Positions 1 through 12,103 of a stretch of 64,000 nucleotides of DNA are shown here, piece after piece; the first letter of the stretch is position 1, and the number at the start of each line of letters is the position of its first letter. The DNA lies in contig OX465581.1 in NCBI GenBank assembly GCA_950022655.1, positions 28,429,300-28,493,299 of the forward strand, read 5' to 3'. Made by a program: the position numbers and the translations under genes. The notes below the pieces were generated by a model. That model was not told where the DNA came from, ran no database searches, and worked only from the letters and a program-made list of their open reading frames with translations. The DNA comes from Alentia gelatinosa (lineage: Eukaryota; Annelida; Polychaeta; Phyllodocida; Polynoidae).

Positions 1-65
1 CTGTCAAACCCAAAGTAAGTCTAAATGAACAAATTGGATGTTAAACTACCCAAACAAACAAACAA
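1..65 (+). repeat. SINE-like 3' tail, copy 1 (cut by window edge)
   Basis: The window opens inside a retroposon tail with TCAAACCCAAAGTAAGTC, a GGATGTTAAAC block and a (CAAA)n end. The same tail recurs at 12048-12092, 15275-15320 and 18140-18208. The (CAAA)n end implies reverse-transcriptase-mediated insertion on the plus strand. Its 5' part lies outside the window. Confidence 0.75.
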
Positions 66-229
66 GTACTATAGACCCAGTCATAGCACGCCACAGGAGA
101 TCGGCGTCAAAACGATCGTCCATTATGATCATTATTGAATTATCGTAGGTTCTATGCTCATATTGGTGGCGGGTACAAGTTTCAGCAGTAAAGGGATACA
201 TTTATACCTATTATCGCTCAACAACCCTG

Positions 230-665
230 TATAAGCGGACGCCCTCTGTTCCGAGCCAAAGTGTCTGCTTACGTGGGGTGTTCACATACGTGGGTGTTTT
301 ATACCGATATGTAAGGGAAAAGAGAGTTGATGGTAAATCTGAAATCCACTTTCTAATATCTCAATTGGATCAGAATTTATTAAACTTTGAATTATCAATA
401 TACTCTAACACACTCATACAAAAACACAGATTGATCTATCTTTGGTAGCGTGTCCATGAGAGGTGGCTGCTTACAGGGGTTTTAGACCTTGTTGTATTGA
501 AATAGCTGTCCACTTATGCGGGGTGTCCGTTAACACGAGGTTACCACTTACACTAGGTTAGATTAAATATCCAATAGAGGGACAAATCTGTCTTCCGAGC
601 AAAATGTCCGCTTACGCAGGGTGTCATGTTACGCGGTGTGTTCATTAGGCAGGGTTCTACCATCT
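230..665. repeat. Diverged copies of a GTCCGCTTACGCGGGGT motif
   Basis: Short related pieces, TGTCTGCTTACGTGGGGTG near 260, TGTCCACTTATGCGGGGTG near 507 and TGTCCGCTTACGCAGGGTG near 605, recur with AT-rich spacers. This is a decayed repeat of unknown origin. No coding is visible. Confidence 0.5.
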
Positions 666-1130
666 ATAGTGGGGCAGATATAACATGATTGTACATTTAA
701 TGAAACCAGGGTGGGTTTTGGTACATGGTTAGGGGAGCCCCAAAGGAATTATTTTAGGCAGGGGCATTGCATATAAGTCCTGGGAGTGGAGTGGCAGCCA
801 TTTTGAAAATTTTCAGAATAGTTATTACCAAGAACAAACCTATATGAATCACCTCAAATGTGTGCAAGATGATTATAAAGATATGGAATGATAAAATTAT
901 CAATAAGTTTACCATATACCAACATGTGGGGAGTGGCCATCTTGGATTTTCAGCCAAAATTTTCATAAATCTGGAAATACTTCATGTAGGATGCTTATCA
1001 CAACCACACAAATGACAATACTTATATAGTATTATTTCCTGTGTTTTGGAAGGTTAAACCTACATAGTAAACATTTTTAGCTCCTTCTGTTTAGAAAAGA
1101 ATACGGAAAATTCAATTCAAATGAGCATTA
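666..1130. other. Non-coding stretch, nothing recognised
   Basis: AT-rich sequence. Two similar segments (GGAGTGG... then CATTTTGAAAATTTTCAG or CATCTTGGATTTTCAG, near 785 and 930) hint at a duplicated piece of an old repeat. The 70-residue minus-strand frame here looks like chance. Confidence 0.35.
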
Positions 1131-1450
1131 ACCCTATCGCGCCAGGTAACCGCGGCAGGGGTACAGTCATGGTGCCGGGTACTAGTGCCAGTGAATACCG
1201 CTAGAGGCCGGGTATATATAGGGAAAATTGTGAACATTTTGATCTTTGCATCATGTGACATGACATGTAAAACTTAATACTTTTTTCTATTCCACATGAA
1301 ATATCAAATATGATGTTATATCTACATTCTGCGAAAGTTTCATGTTTATTGAGTCATTATCTCCTTCTTCTTTTTTTAAAGATAAATTTGTAAATGATGC
1401 CTCAAGGCATCACCCGGCCATCCCCGGATGATGCCTTGAGACGGTTATAA
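1131..1450. repeat. Dispersed repeat with GATGCCTTGAGGCATC hairpin
   Basis: Positions 1401-1417 and 1424-1440 form a 17-bp inverted repeat (CTCAAGGCATCACCCGG and its near complement) around a 6-base loop. The same GATGCCTTAAGGCATC/CATCCGCC motif recurs three times at 17141-17235. A GC-rich head near 1131-1215 (GCGCCAGGTAACCGCGG, GGCCGGGTATATATAGGG) may belong to the same element. Class unknown. Confidence 0.5.
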
Positions 1451-1684
1451 CAAATACACTTTCCATTGTCGTAGGGGTACATGTATAATCTATACCGGTA
1501 CATCAAATTTACTTCAAAACTTTATCTTTACATTTGCCTAATCTAAACTGCACAACAAGATCGCTATAGAATAGTTATATTCATCATGAAACTAAATTAG
1601 AATAATCTTATGATTTAGGTAACTGAGGTGGAGTTCAAGGTAACGCAGGCCTCATAAAAACACCGCCAGATAAACACCTTGTAT

Positions 1685-1712
1685 GTGTATATATATACAT
1701 ATATATATATAT
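1685..1712. repeat. AT microsatellite
   Basis: A short (TA)n run interrupted by C. Confidence 0.8.
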
Positions 1713-2416
1713 CAGCCCTCAGCCATGGCCTTTAGCTTCTAACCTTGTCCACCCTCTACCTTTGAAGCGCCTCAGCTTATGCACAGCGTGGCACCCCATT
1801 ACCACACACAGTCCAGAAGCTGCGTGTATTATTAGTTACCCTGGTACTCCGAGTGTAGGATGGGAGGAATGGACACTCATCATCCAGTGACAGGAAAGCC
1901 AAGGCTACTTTACATGAACTTGGTAGCGCCCATCTGGTGCCGCTGCACATGCCTGTCATTCAACTGAAATATTTACCAAGGAAAACGCCTGACGTTCTTA
2001 GTCTGTCACAATAGTTGCTAGCACATTTAATAGAACCCACCTGCTTGGGCGAGATGAGATTATCTAACTTCAGTCATTTTCAGTGCCCTGTTCACGAACC
2101 AGCTCACTGAATGTCAATTTTGAATTGCAAGAGAACATAAAAATTTATCTTAAGTAGCTTGCATATTCTGAGTCGCACATTTACCACATGAATAAAAACA
2201 GGGCAGCAAGGCAGGGCACAAATTCTCTGAACAATGATCTTGCATTAAGCTTCTTCACACCCCTATTAACTATCATGGCCTACACCTTTTCCAGTGCTAG
2301 TACAATAGGACGGTTTCCGGCCTGCATTATCTACCTTTGAGTCGATCAATGAGATACCTCTCTGAACCCCAAGGTTTATTAATAAATAGATCTGCGTCAT
2401 GCACTGATATCTCAGC

Positions 2417-2418
2417 AT

Positions 2419-2467
<49 letters not shown>

Positions 2468-2504
2468 ATATATATATGTGTGTGTGTATACATATATATA
2501 TATA
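2417..2504. repeat. AT/GT compound microsatellite
   Basis: (TA)n followed by TGTG/TATA blocks. It produces isoleucine-tyrosine repeat frames on both strands, which are not genes. Confidence 0.9.
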
Positions 2505-2519
2505 AACAAGGGGATTGCC

Positions 2520-4620
2520 ATTCTTGCCGATTCAGGATAAATGAATCATCGGCCCCTCTATTAATATAAATGGTTTAAACAATTCTTTAAACGATGATCC
2601 AATAATATAAGACAAAGCTTTTCCAAACGTACACCCGTACTCAATTGCGGACCAAGAGCATGTGAAAATCCGCCAACTAGCATTTAAGGATCATGTGACC
2701 TGACTAATATTCATGAACCTGTATCGTCCGAAATATATCTATATAATGATAATAATTATTATACACGCCGTAAACTTACTTTACCCACAGGTGAGGTAAT
2801 ACATACATGTATCCCAAGGACATTCTTTGTTAAGTTGTCCGCTATTACACGATGGCGCGAGTGTAGACAGAGTCTATTCATATATAAGAACTTTTTCACG
2901 TACACATGGCTAATAGTGATATGTGATCGCCAATGTGTGAAAGTCACTTGGTCTCCCCAGTCGGGTGTGACAAATTACGACCGCCCCTATCCCATCCATC
3001 TCTAATGATGTATGTGTCGCGACGGCATCCTCACGAGGCCATGGCGACAGCAGCCATCAAGGGATCGAAAGGCTTTTCTGGGGGGATTGTTTAGACTAAC
3101 AATCGCAAATGATGTGACATCGGCATTGGCACCTGCGGGAGGGAAAAGCTAAAGAAACTTCTATTGTAATAACTGTTGAATCAGCTACCTTTGTAAGCAT
3201 AACTGTTACATGGGCATGCGTTTCGAAAAGCAGGATGATAAAAACAGAGAACACCTATAGAAATGTAGGCCTCTGGATAGATGACGTACAGGATTTACTT
3301 GAATATTGTTACCTATCACCGTGAGAAAAAATGAATACATCACTTGATTTCTCCTGTGATTAGTGGTTGGGTAAGATAAGTTACTTGGGGGTGGAAAGCA
3401 TGGGTGGGCTTCTGATTAGCAGAACATAAATAACACCCAACCTTTCTGCATTTCTACACCCCTCATCCCTCGGATGCTAACTGCACTCTTTCAAGCCATA
3501 GGAAGGGGGCTGCCTATAATATGCAGCGGGTTATCACGGTAGGTGATAATACCGTGTTGCACCAGGTGTGATATATCACCTGTATATATACCTTTGCTGT
3601 GATATAAGTGTGAAACTCAAGCAGATTGTCGCCATTAATTGGCCATGCGTCTACCTACACCATGCCCCGGCCTTGTCCTATCCACATTCATCACCTGGGA
3701 GATACGGTTCAGAAGGATGCTTCTCTGCCATGGAGATGTGGTAGAAGCTGAAGAGTTATTTTATCACCGTCCTTGAACAAGACACCGGAGTAATTTACAA
3801 CGCGTGTCTCTCTAACTCTCTGTATTTTTATGCACTGACTGTGTCCTTTTACTAGTTAAGTTTGAGAGTAAACACTAGTTCCGAGACATTTTTTTTATTT
3901 AGTACAACAAAATTCACCAATACTGGTGGTCTTACATTTTGCTGGTTCATTCCGTGTTTTTGCAGTTTTCACATACATAAGAGGAAGGAGGCGAATATAT
4001 ACAAATGATATGTGGATATACATAAGTAATACGTAATAATTAAGTATTTTGGAGTTATTGACAAATGTAGGAATAAATATATAATTGATAACAAATAAAT
4101 GACTGACAGACTGTACTGAGCATTCTTCTGTATTTTTGATTTGTACCAGGCTCAGGGCAGACACGCAGCAAGTGATTGTTTGATATGATAGGCTATTTAC
4201 TGATAAACGTTATAATCCCTACTCATTTAGCTAAGTTCCCCGATTTGGGTTAGGCATGTTTACAGTATTCCTCAATAGTTTCTTAAATTCAGTTTTCGTT
4301 TCTGCACTTTTAAGTTGGATGGGTTGTGCATTCCACAGGCGGTAGCCTCTATACATAGGCGAGCGCTTCCTTGTGTTCCGTCCTCGGCTTAGGTAGTTTC
4401 AAATTCATGCGATTGTTTGACATTATCTAAAGTTAGAGAGAACTACGGGTAGGAACAGTGGCAGGAACAGTGGGAGAAGTAAAATCTTGTTTCAAAAGCA
4501 ATGTCTAGTTTGCTCGCCTTGTTGGCACCGCTGTTCGCGACATGCCGTTCGTTGGCAATGTCACAGAGTCCCAAGACAGTTCATGTATCGCTCAGGGGTC
4601 CCCAGTCTGCTTTACCATAC
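2520..4620. other. Non-coding stretch, nothing recognised
   Basis: Mostly AT-rich with a few GC-richer islands near 2980-3070. No domain-like frame, splice-supported exon or structured RNA was seen. Near-palindromic bits such as GGTTATCACGGTAGGTGATAATACCGTG (3529-3556, by position) suggest remnants of fold-back repeats. Confidence 0.3.
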
Positions 4621-4627
4621 TAAAGCC

Positions 4628-5442
4628 GGATGCCCATCTACCGATTTAGGGTTGAACGATTAGTTCCCAAATTGTATAGGAGTCGGTCACCTTGTCGCAG
4701 GCAAATTACGTAACCCCTTCGCTCGACCCGCACACTGATAAAATCGGTGTATGGTCGACTAATCGCTGGGGGAGGGCAAAAACCAAGGAAACCGAGTGTT
4801 CACTAATCGCTGGGTAGCCTCCGTTAGGATGGCTTGGCTGAGACAAATTACTCTCCGTTTGTCGCCGACAAACGTACCTAAATGTTCCGAAATCGGTAGA
4901 TGGGCATTCGGGATTCACACGGTGGGATTCATGTACCTCACAGGCCGTTTGTCTGAGACAAATCCTGTTGAGATTCGGTACTGGAACACAATCTCCTCGT
5001 GTGAATGACAGGCTTTCATTTTGCTGAGACAACTTTTTTCTCTTGCAATTGTCGGCGACAACCGCCCCTAACAAGGAACAGAATCTCATGAGATTTTGAC
5101 TTTAAACAGGTTTAAAATTTAGAGGGACATTTTGGTGAGACAAATGTATTTCACACGTTCTCCCCCAATCTGTGAGTCTCAGCGGTCTCAAATAACACCT
5201 ATTCACACGGGGAAGTACCCTGAGTCGGCGACTGTGTACCCTGTGTACCCTGTGTAGGGGTGTAGGGTTGAGACTATGTACCTGTTAAATCTTCTCATGT
5301 GAATTGAATCCGCCATGTTCCCCTGAGACTGTAGAACACCCCAATCTGTGAAACTTTGTTCCCAGTTGGAAATAGTAGCCGACTGGTGCAAAGGTGTGAA
5401 GTACATCAGTCTCAGGTCCATTTGTCCCACCGTGTGAATCCC
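4628..5442. mobile_element. Fold-back (MITE-like) element cluster
   Basis: Two inverted-repeat pairs nest here. The arm at 4628-4647 (GGATGCCCATCTACCGATTT) pairs with 4890-4909 with one mismatch. An 18-bp arm at 4910-4927 (GGGATTCACACGGTGGGA) pairs perfectly with 5425-5442. Inside, a GTCGCCGACAAA-type motif recurs in both orientations. No transposase frame is present, so this is a non-autonomous element or two adjoining ones. No clear target-site duplication was found. Confidence 0.55.
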
Positions 5443-5446
5443 ATTT

Positions 5447-6822
5447 AACCCAGTTACATGTTGCCAGTTCTAACCGTGTTACCATTCTAGCCACATAACC
5501 ATTCTAACCTTGTTGCTCCATTACCATTACCATTACATTCTACCCACGATACAACATGGCCCTGTACTGCATTGCTGTGCTGCCCTTACCGTATGACTGT
5601 TAGCACATTGCCATTCTAACCCTGTTACCATTCCAACCATTTTACCACATTATCAATACTGCATTGGCATTTTAACTCTTTACCATGTTATCCTTACCAT
5701 GTTACCATTCTAACTCCATTACTACGTTATTGTTTTAACTGAATTACATATTAATCCTGTTACCATTACTGCATTACTACATTGCCATTCTAACTTGGTA
5801 AGCGCATTACCGTTCTAACAGTGTTATCATTCTAACCCTAGTATCTCATAACGATTTTAACCCGGTTACCATGTTACCATTATTGCATTACCATTCTAAC
5901 CTTGTTGCCCTGTTACCATTACCGTGTTACCATTCTAACCACATTACTGTGTTACAATTACCGCATTAACATCCTAACCCTGTTACTGCGTTACCCCCTC
6001 CTAAAATGGCATCCATGTTAGCGGTACCACATTACCATTCTAACCCTGTTACCGTTACCATGTTACCGTTCTAACCTTGTTATTGCACCACCATTCTAAT
6101 TGTGCTAACATCCTAACACTTTTGCCACATTACCACTTATTAGGCCTACTCACCGTTACCACTTTACCATTCTAACCATGTTAACGTGTTACAATTACCG
6201 CATTACCATCCTAACCCTGTTACCGCATTACCCCCTCTTAACCTGGTTACCGTGTTACCGTTACCACATTACCATTCTAACTTCGTTTCTGTTAACATGT
6301 TACAATTCTACAGTCATTACCGTTACCATGTTACCCTTCTAAACTCGTTACTGCATTACCATTCTAACTGTCTTAACATCCTAACGCTTTAACTGTGTTA
6401 CCATTACCGCATTACCTCATTACTGTGTTACCATTACCACTTTACCATTCTAACCAAGTTACCATGTTACTGTTATCGCATTACTGATATAACCCTGTTG
6501 CTGCATTACCATTCCAACCCTGTTGCTGCATTACCATTCTAACCCTGTTATTGCATTACCATTCTAACCATTTTACTGCATTACAATGTTATTGCATTAC
6601 TGTGTTACCATCCTAACCCGAATACCATGATACGTTTTACCACCTTACCATTGTAACCACCTTACCATTCGTGCTCAATCACTCTTACCTAGTCACAGCA
6701 TTGCCGTTACTGTGTTACCGTTCTAAACTTTTAAACTTGCTACCCTGTTACACTTACCGCATTACCTTCCTAACCTTGTTACTAAATTCCACTGTCACCA
6801 TTACCATGTTACCATTCTACTC
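5447..6822. repeat. Degenerate minisatellite of TTACCATTCTAACC type, about 1.4 kb
   Basis: The stretch is built almost entirely of variants of TTACCATTCTAACCCTG, TTACCGCATTACC and GTTACCATGTTACC. Unit length varies (roughly 13-32 bp) and substitutions are common. There is little CpG and no coding. Short frames rich in Leu, Pro, His and Tyr come from the repeat. Confidence 0.9.
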
Positions 6823-6860
6823 ATTCTACCTCACCAGCACTCACTTACCAGTACTTACCA

Positions 6861-7981
6861 GGGCCCTGTTTTTTAGTTACGACATTCGTAACTTCCGACA
6901 CATATCTGCCGTCAGTGTGCTAGAGAGCTACGATCATAGAGCAGGTACGACACTTAGTGGAGATACGACACTTAGGGAGCTAAACGGTGTGCTATATTCA
7001 CGACAGTCGGTGGCCAATGGAGCAGAAATAGTGGCCATAAGTGTTGTATCTCTAAGACCGCTCTGGACATGTCGTACTGATTTCGCAAATTCACTTTCCG
7101 TTGGAATTAAGCAATGAAATTTTAACACGAGTAAGGTATACATATAACCTATTATCGTACAAAATATGAAGAAGATCGGTCTAACCGTTTCGAAGTTATC
7201 GGGGTTTGAATTTCGCCATAGCAATCGTCTGCTCTGGTGGCCAGTGTATTTTTCCGATACCTCCGCTAATTTATGCAGCGACCTTGACATTGACTGCGTA
7301 TCCGGAGGTGGGAGGGTGACTGACCACCAGAGCAGACGATTGCTATGACGAAATTCAAACGCCTATAACTTCGGGACGGTGGGTTCGATTGTCTTCATAT
7401 TTGGGATGATTGTAGGTTTTATCCTACCCCTAATATAAAATCCCATAGGCTTAACATTGGATTTCCGTATGCCACGCTGACTGGCATACGGAGTTTTATA
7501 TGCCACTAGTGGCATACAGCATTGTTATCACGTTATATTCTAAAATTGAGGAGATAGGGTAGGATAAAATCAAAACCTGATTCGTTTTAATCTTGGCCAC
7601 CGCATTCCACTCCAGAAGTTTTGGCTCCGGACTTCACTCAGCTTCGCCTCATGAAGTCACTATGCCAAACTTCAGTCGTGGAATATGGTGGCCAAGATCA
7701 AAACTCATCCAGTTTTACGATAATATGTATCCCTTACTCGTGTTAAGATTTCATCGCTTATTTCATATGGGAAGCACAGGAAATCCACAGTGACGTATTA
7801 TAGAACCTTATTATAGGACAGTTCTATACTTGTCTTAACTTCCGATACATCTCGCCAAGATAGTTTGATTCAACCTACGACACTGTCTATAGCACACCCG
7901 CCATCTTGTGTCGTAGACAATGTCTTGATCCGATCTCAGGCGATCGTAGACTTGCGATGTCATGACTAAAAAACAGGGCCC
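6861..7981. mobile_element. Fold-back DNA element, copy 1 (1,121 bp)
   Basis: Terminal inverted repeats start GGGCCCTGTTTTTTAGT at both ends, and the arms pair over about 23 bp with two mismatches. The flanks repeat AGTACTTACCA at 6850-6860 and 7982-7992. That duplication sits in a period-10 minisatellite, so part of it may be chance. A second arm pair (ATTTTAACACGAGTAAGG near 7120 and its complement near 7740) and a third (7206-7247 with 7322-7362) make most of the element a large palindrome. Compared with copy 2 it has roughly 300 extra bp (about 7405-7715) containing further hairpins, so it seems to host nested insertions. No transposase was seen. Confidence 0.8.
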
Positions 7982-8520
7982 AGTACTTACCAGTTCTCAC
8001 TGGCCAGTACCTCGTCACTCAGTATGTGTCACTCAGAAAGGGCCACTCATATGAGTACTCACTCACTAGTCCTCATTTAACAGTATTCCCAAGTACTCGC
8101 TCACTAGTCCACACTCACCAGTCTTCACTCAACTGTCCTCGCTCACCAGTCCACACTCAAAAGTCCTCACTCAACGGTACTCACTCACCAGTACCTACTA
8201 GTCCTCACTCACCAGTCCACACTGAACAGTCCTCACTCACCAGTTCGCACTGAACAGTCCTCACTCACCAGTCCTCACTCACCAGTTTGCACTGATCAGT
8301 CCTCATGCAACATGCAACAGTACCCACCAGCTCTCATTCTACGGTCCTCATTCACCAGTCTTCACCCACTAGTTCTCACTCACCAGTCCATACCAGTTCT
8401 CACTCACCAGTTCTCACTAACCAGTCCACACTCGACAGTCCTCACTCACTAGTCCTCGCTCACCAGTCCCCACTAAACATTCCTCACTCAACACTACTGA
8501 ATCACCATTATCTCACCCCT
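7982..8520. repeat. CTCACCAGTC minisatellite
   Basis: Degenerate tandem copies of a roughly 10-bp unit (CTCACCAGTC, with CTCAACAGTC and CACACTCACC variants). The same units appear on the left of copy 1 of the fold-back element at 6823-6860, so that element split one array. Frames here are Ser/Pro/His repeats, not genes. Confidence 0.9.
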
Positions 8521-8524
8521 GTTA

Positions 8525-8985
8525 CAAGTTTAGCCATAGAAATGTAGGGGTTGGGTGATCTAGCAGTGTTTCGTCCACTCTTCGGAAGATGGCGTGGAGA
8601 GTCAATCCCCACTGCATAGTTGTTTCGGGTAACGCTGCACAAGAGAGTGGTGTGGCAAAACCCAAGATTACATAACTCGGCCGCTATATATGCGCTGGGT
8701 TCGCAGTGGGTCGACAGGCTGTCCTTGTGCGTCTCTCCGTGAAGAGCAGACCCTTTGACCCTAACATTTGGTAGGGTTTTCCGAACCCTCTTGGTGGTAG
8801 GTGAGTCTTAGACTCCAGTCTTAAGATTAGCCTCCCCAGCATTACCTGTCACCCGCTGCCAGGGTACTGTACTTTGGGAGTGATCTGACCGGGATCACTC
8901 CGGGAAGTTGCAATAAACAACCCATTTGTTTATTAAAGTTGTGGAGTTGTGTTCTGTGTTGGGAATGCCATAGGTCACAGCTTCT
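8525..8985. other. Possible LTR-like remnant
   Basis: The block starts near TGTAGGGGTTGGGTG and has a TATATATGCGC box near 8682 and an AATAAA inside a palindrome (8911-8935). It adjoins the Ty3/gypsy fragment. Its right end, read on the minus strand, contains EAVTYGIPNTE, which could continue the gypsy integrase core. No second LTR copy was found, so the LTR reading is weak. Confidence 0.25.
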
Positions 8986-9825
8986 GGGCCCTGTTTTTCA
9001 GTCACGACAATCATTATGGGCGACATGTTTTTTGCCGTCAGTGTTCGATAGACACGACACTTTAGTGAATAGGCGATATGTCGTGAGTCTAAGAGGCGTA
9101 GGGCAGCCAAACATGTTTTTCAGTCACGACAATCGTGGGGTCACGTGATTGAAAATGTCGCCCAAATTGTCGTTGGTTCATGACAGCTATGGACACGTCG
9201 TACAGAATGCGCAACTTCACTTCCCGTTGGAGTTAAGCAATGAAATTTTAACACGAGTAAGGTATACATATAACCTATAATCGTACCAAATATGAAGAAA
9301 ATCGGCGACACCGTTCCGAAGTTATAGGCGTTTGAATTTCGTCATAGCAATTGTCTGCTCTGGTGGCCAGTGTATTTTCCCGACGCCTCCGCTAATTTAT
9401 GCAGCGCCCTTGACATGCTTTGACTTGACTGCCATCGGGAGGTGGGAGGGGGTGACTGGCCACCAGAGCAGACGATTGCTATGACGAAATTCAAACACCG
9501 ATAACTTCGGAACGGTGCAGCCTATTTTCTTTATATTTGGTACGATTATAGGTCATATGTATCCCTTACTTGTGTTAAAATTTCATGGCTTAATTTCGTC
9601 GGGAAGTGGGAAAATCCTCTATATACAAACAGTGATGTGTTATAGAACCTAAGACAGTTCTATACTTGTCGTAGCGGCAGACATTTTTCGCGGCGATCGT
9701 CGGTGCCGCACTACGATCGTGTCTATAGAACAGCGGCCATTTTGTGTCTTGAAAACTGTCGTGGAATCGCTGGACGATCGTACGGTATCGTTGCCCGACG
9801 ATGTCGTTACTGAAAAACAGGGCCC
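8986..9825. mobile_element. Fold-back DNA element, copy 2 (840 bp)
   Basis: Ends are GGGCCCTGTTTTTCAGT and its complement. The interior shares long blocks with copy 1: ATTTTAACACGAGTAAGG, the AGCAATTGTCTGCTCTGGTGG arm and its inverse, and the TTTATGCAGCG(C/A)CCTTGACAT loop. It lies between two pieces of gypsy integrase-like sequence, so it probably inserted into the retrotransposon. No clear target-site duplication was found. No transposase frame is present. Confidence 0.8.
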
Positions 9826-11720
9826 TGAGGTCGTTGAGGTCAGGCAGTCAACCTGAATGAAGGTGCTGTAGCAGTCCACTGTGACTAAGTATTCAAGGCC
9901 TTGAATAGTGAAGAGGTCAGTTGCAACTGTTGCATAAGGACAGTCTGGTACTTTGTTCATGACCAGTGGCTCCGCTGGTTGCCAGTCACAGTACATGGCA
10001 AAAGTGTCACAGTTCTCAATCGCTTGGACGTATCTCGGACAACATACCTGGCCAAAACACCAACTCATGTGCACGATGAAGGCAAAAGTTGATACCTAGG
10101 TGTCCAGCATGGAGCTTTTTCTTGATGTCAAGCCTGGGTGAGAGTGGGATAACTATATGTTCCCCACATAGCATGATGCTGTCTTGAATAGTTAACTCAT
10201 CACGGTAGTCAAAGTAAGGAGTTATTGGATGCACTATGTCTCTCTTCATGTTTGGCCACCCGGTCATGATGACCTTTTTCAGGGTCATTAGGGTGTCATC
10301 AGCTTGAGTTGCCATCTTGATTTGAGACAGCCTATCCATCTTGATTGGCATGAAGAAAATGTTGTTCACTAGTTTCCTCGGTACCTCGGAGAGTGGTTTC
10401 TGAACAATAGATACCAGGGGCTTGTGATCAGTGATCACATTGACATCTCTACCATAGGTGTAGTGGTGAAACTTGGTTAGCCCATAGCACACTGCAAGCA
10501 TCTCTTTCTCGATTTGGGCATATCGAGTTTCGGGATCGGTCAGGGTGCGGATTGCAAAGGCAATTGGCTTTCCATCCTGGAAAAGTGCAGACTCTATGGT
10601 GAGGTCCTTTTTAGGGTTACAGAAATCCAGTACTGGAGTTGTTGTGACTAACTCATTTGCTTTGTCATAGGCATTTTGCTGGTTCTCAGACCAGTTCCAT
10701 GGGACTTCTTTCCTGGTAAGTGTCAGAAGAGGTTATAAGACGTTAGACAGATGTGGCATGAATTTTATAAGGTAGTTGATGCATCCTAAGAACTGTCATA
10801 GCTCTTGTAGATTCTCAGGCGTTGGCATCTAGTTGATGGCCTTGACCTTCTCAGGGTCAGACTCTAAACCATCCTTAGTGATCCGGTGGCCCATAAAAGT
10901 CACTTCGTTCATTTGCAATACAAACTTATCATGGTTGAACTTGATCCCTTTCTCGGCACATCGTTGGAGGAAGATCTGCAGGTTCTGGTTATGTGTGGCT
11001 ACATTTTTCCCCTGGATAATCACATCATCTGCGATGCATATGACACCAGGGAGTCTGTCACAGGCTTCAAGCAGTCTCCTCTGGAAAATCTCAGCAGAGA
11101 CTGAGGTACCAAATGTGAGACGACACCATTTGTACCTTCCATAGCAGGTCTGGAAGGTGGTGAGCAGACTTGAGTCATGGTCCAACTGGACATGCTAATA
11201 TCCAGATGTGAGGTCGGCCTTGGAGAATATATGAGTTTGGCCTAGTTCATGCAGCTTGTCTTCCAGTATTGGCATAGTGTATCTCTCACACACAAGTGCT
11301 TTGTTAAGTTCCCTCGGGTCAATGCATATCCTCAGATCTCCCAACTTCTTGTGGACTATGACCACATGACAGGGTGTTGGCTTGGTGACTTTCGCGATGA
11401 CCCAAAGTCCCTCAAGATGCTTGAGTTTACCTGGCAGTTTGTCTCTGATGGCCACTGGTGTCCTTTGGTTGGTCATGAAGATGGGGACAGCATCATCCTT
11501 GATCTGGAGATAAGCTAAGCCAGGGAGCTGTCCTAGCTGTCCATTGAAAACATCAGAATAATGTTCAATTATGGTCTCTTTGTTGAGTGAAGCAGGGAGA
11601 CATTCTGGAGATTGCTGAGAATGAATGGCTGCAATGCAGTCCAGATTTTTGTTCATGATACAGATCAGATCCATGGAGATATTAGCACACACAGAGTTTA
11701 GGTAACTCAAGCCCTTTGCA
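9826..11720 (-). pseudogene. Ty3/gypsy LTR retrotransposon pol remnant
   Basis: On the minus strand the reverse transcriptase reads from 11710 down to about 10829. It includes DLRICIDPRELNKAL, SKADLTSGY, FGTSVSAEIFQRRLLEA and the catalytic box GVICIADDVII. RNase H follows (VITDHKPLVSIVQKPL), then the integrase zinc-binding segment (HAGHLGINFCLHRAHELVFW) in the frame 10016-10501, and the integrase core start (ATDLFTIQGLEYLVTVDCYS) at 9649-10074. An in-frame stop follows the TSGY motif near 11186, and frames shift between RNase H and the RT thumb. The core is interrupted at 9825 by fold-back element copy 2. The family normally encodes a single pol polyprotein for reverse transcription and integration. 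This copy is dead. Gag and clear LTRs are not recognised. Confidence 0.9.
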
Positions 11721-12036
11721 CTACCACAGTTGTTTAAACACAGAGTTCAGAAGAGTCATATGAAGTGCAGTAAACAGGCAGTAGTGCTAATGACAGTTCA
11801 GACCAACAGCAACAGCAGTTCCCAGAAGACCAGCCTAATTAGTACTACCCCCACACTATGAAGCTCCAACACCAGTCACAGTGGGAAATCAGTAGTGGAA
11901 CAACTTGCAATTATACTTGGGACACAGAGTTGTTGTCCAGAAAGCCAGAGAGTTCACTAGTGTAAGGGTTTGCACAGCTAGTGTTGAGCATATGGGAAAT
12001 GTCCCCTATTATCACTCAGTCATGTGGTCTCACTTC
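11721..12036. other. Sequence upstream of the gypsy pol, unassigned
   Basis: This may be the 5' part of the same retrotransposon (gag or protease region) read on the minus strand, but no motif survives that I can name. It holds no open frame of note. Confidence 0.3.
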
Positions 12037-12047
12037 AGAGGGGCCTT

Positions 12048-12092
12048 AAGTCTAATTGAACAAATTGGACGTTAAACTACCCAAACAAACAA
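12048..12092 (+). mobile_element. SINE-like tail insertion, 45 bp, with 11-bp target duplication
   Basis: A 45-bp piece of the GGACGTTAAAC...(CAAA)n tail is bracketed by perfect 11-bp direct repeats, AGAGGGGCCTT, at 12037-12047 and 12093-12103. Removing it rejoins a continuous GAGGGGCCTTTATTT sequence. It is therefore an extreme 5'-truncated retrotransposition, not a decayed long element. Confidence 0.88.
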
Positions 12093-12103
12093 AGAGGGGC
12101 CTT

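Noticed and set aside
6186..6392. Short protein-like frames in the TTACC array
   Set aside because: They are translations of the minisatellite.
6850..7992. AGTACTTACCA as a firm 11-bp target duplication
   Set aside because: The site is inside a period-10 array with the same letters, so the true length cannot be read from this copy alone.
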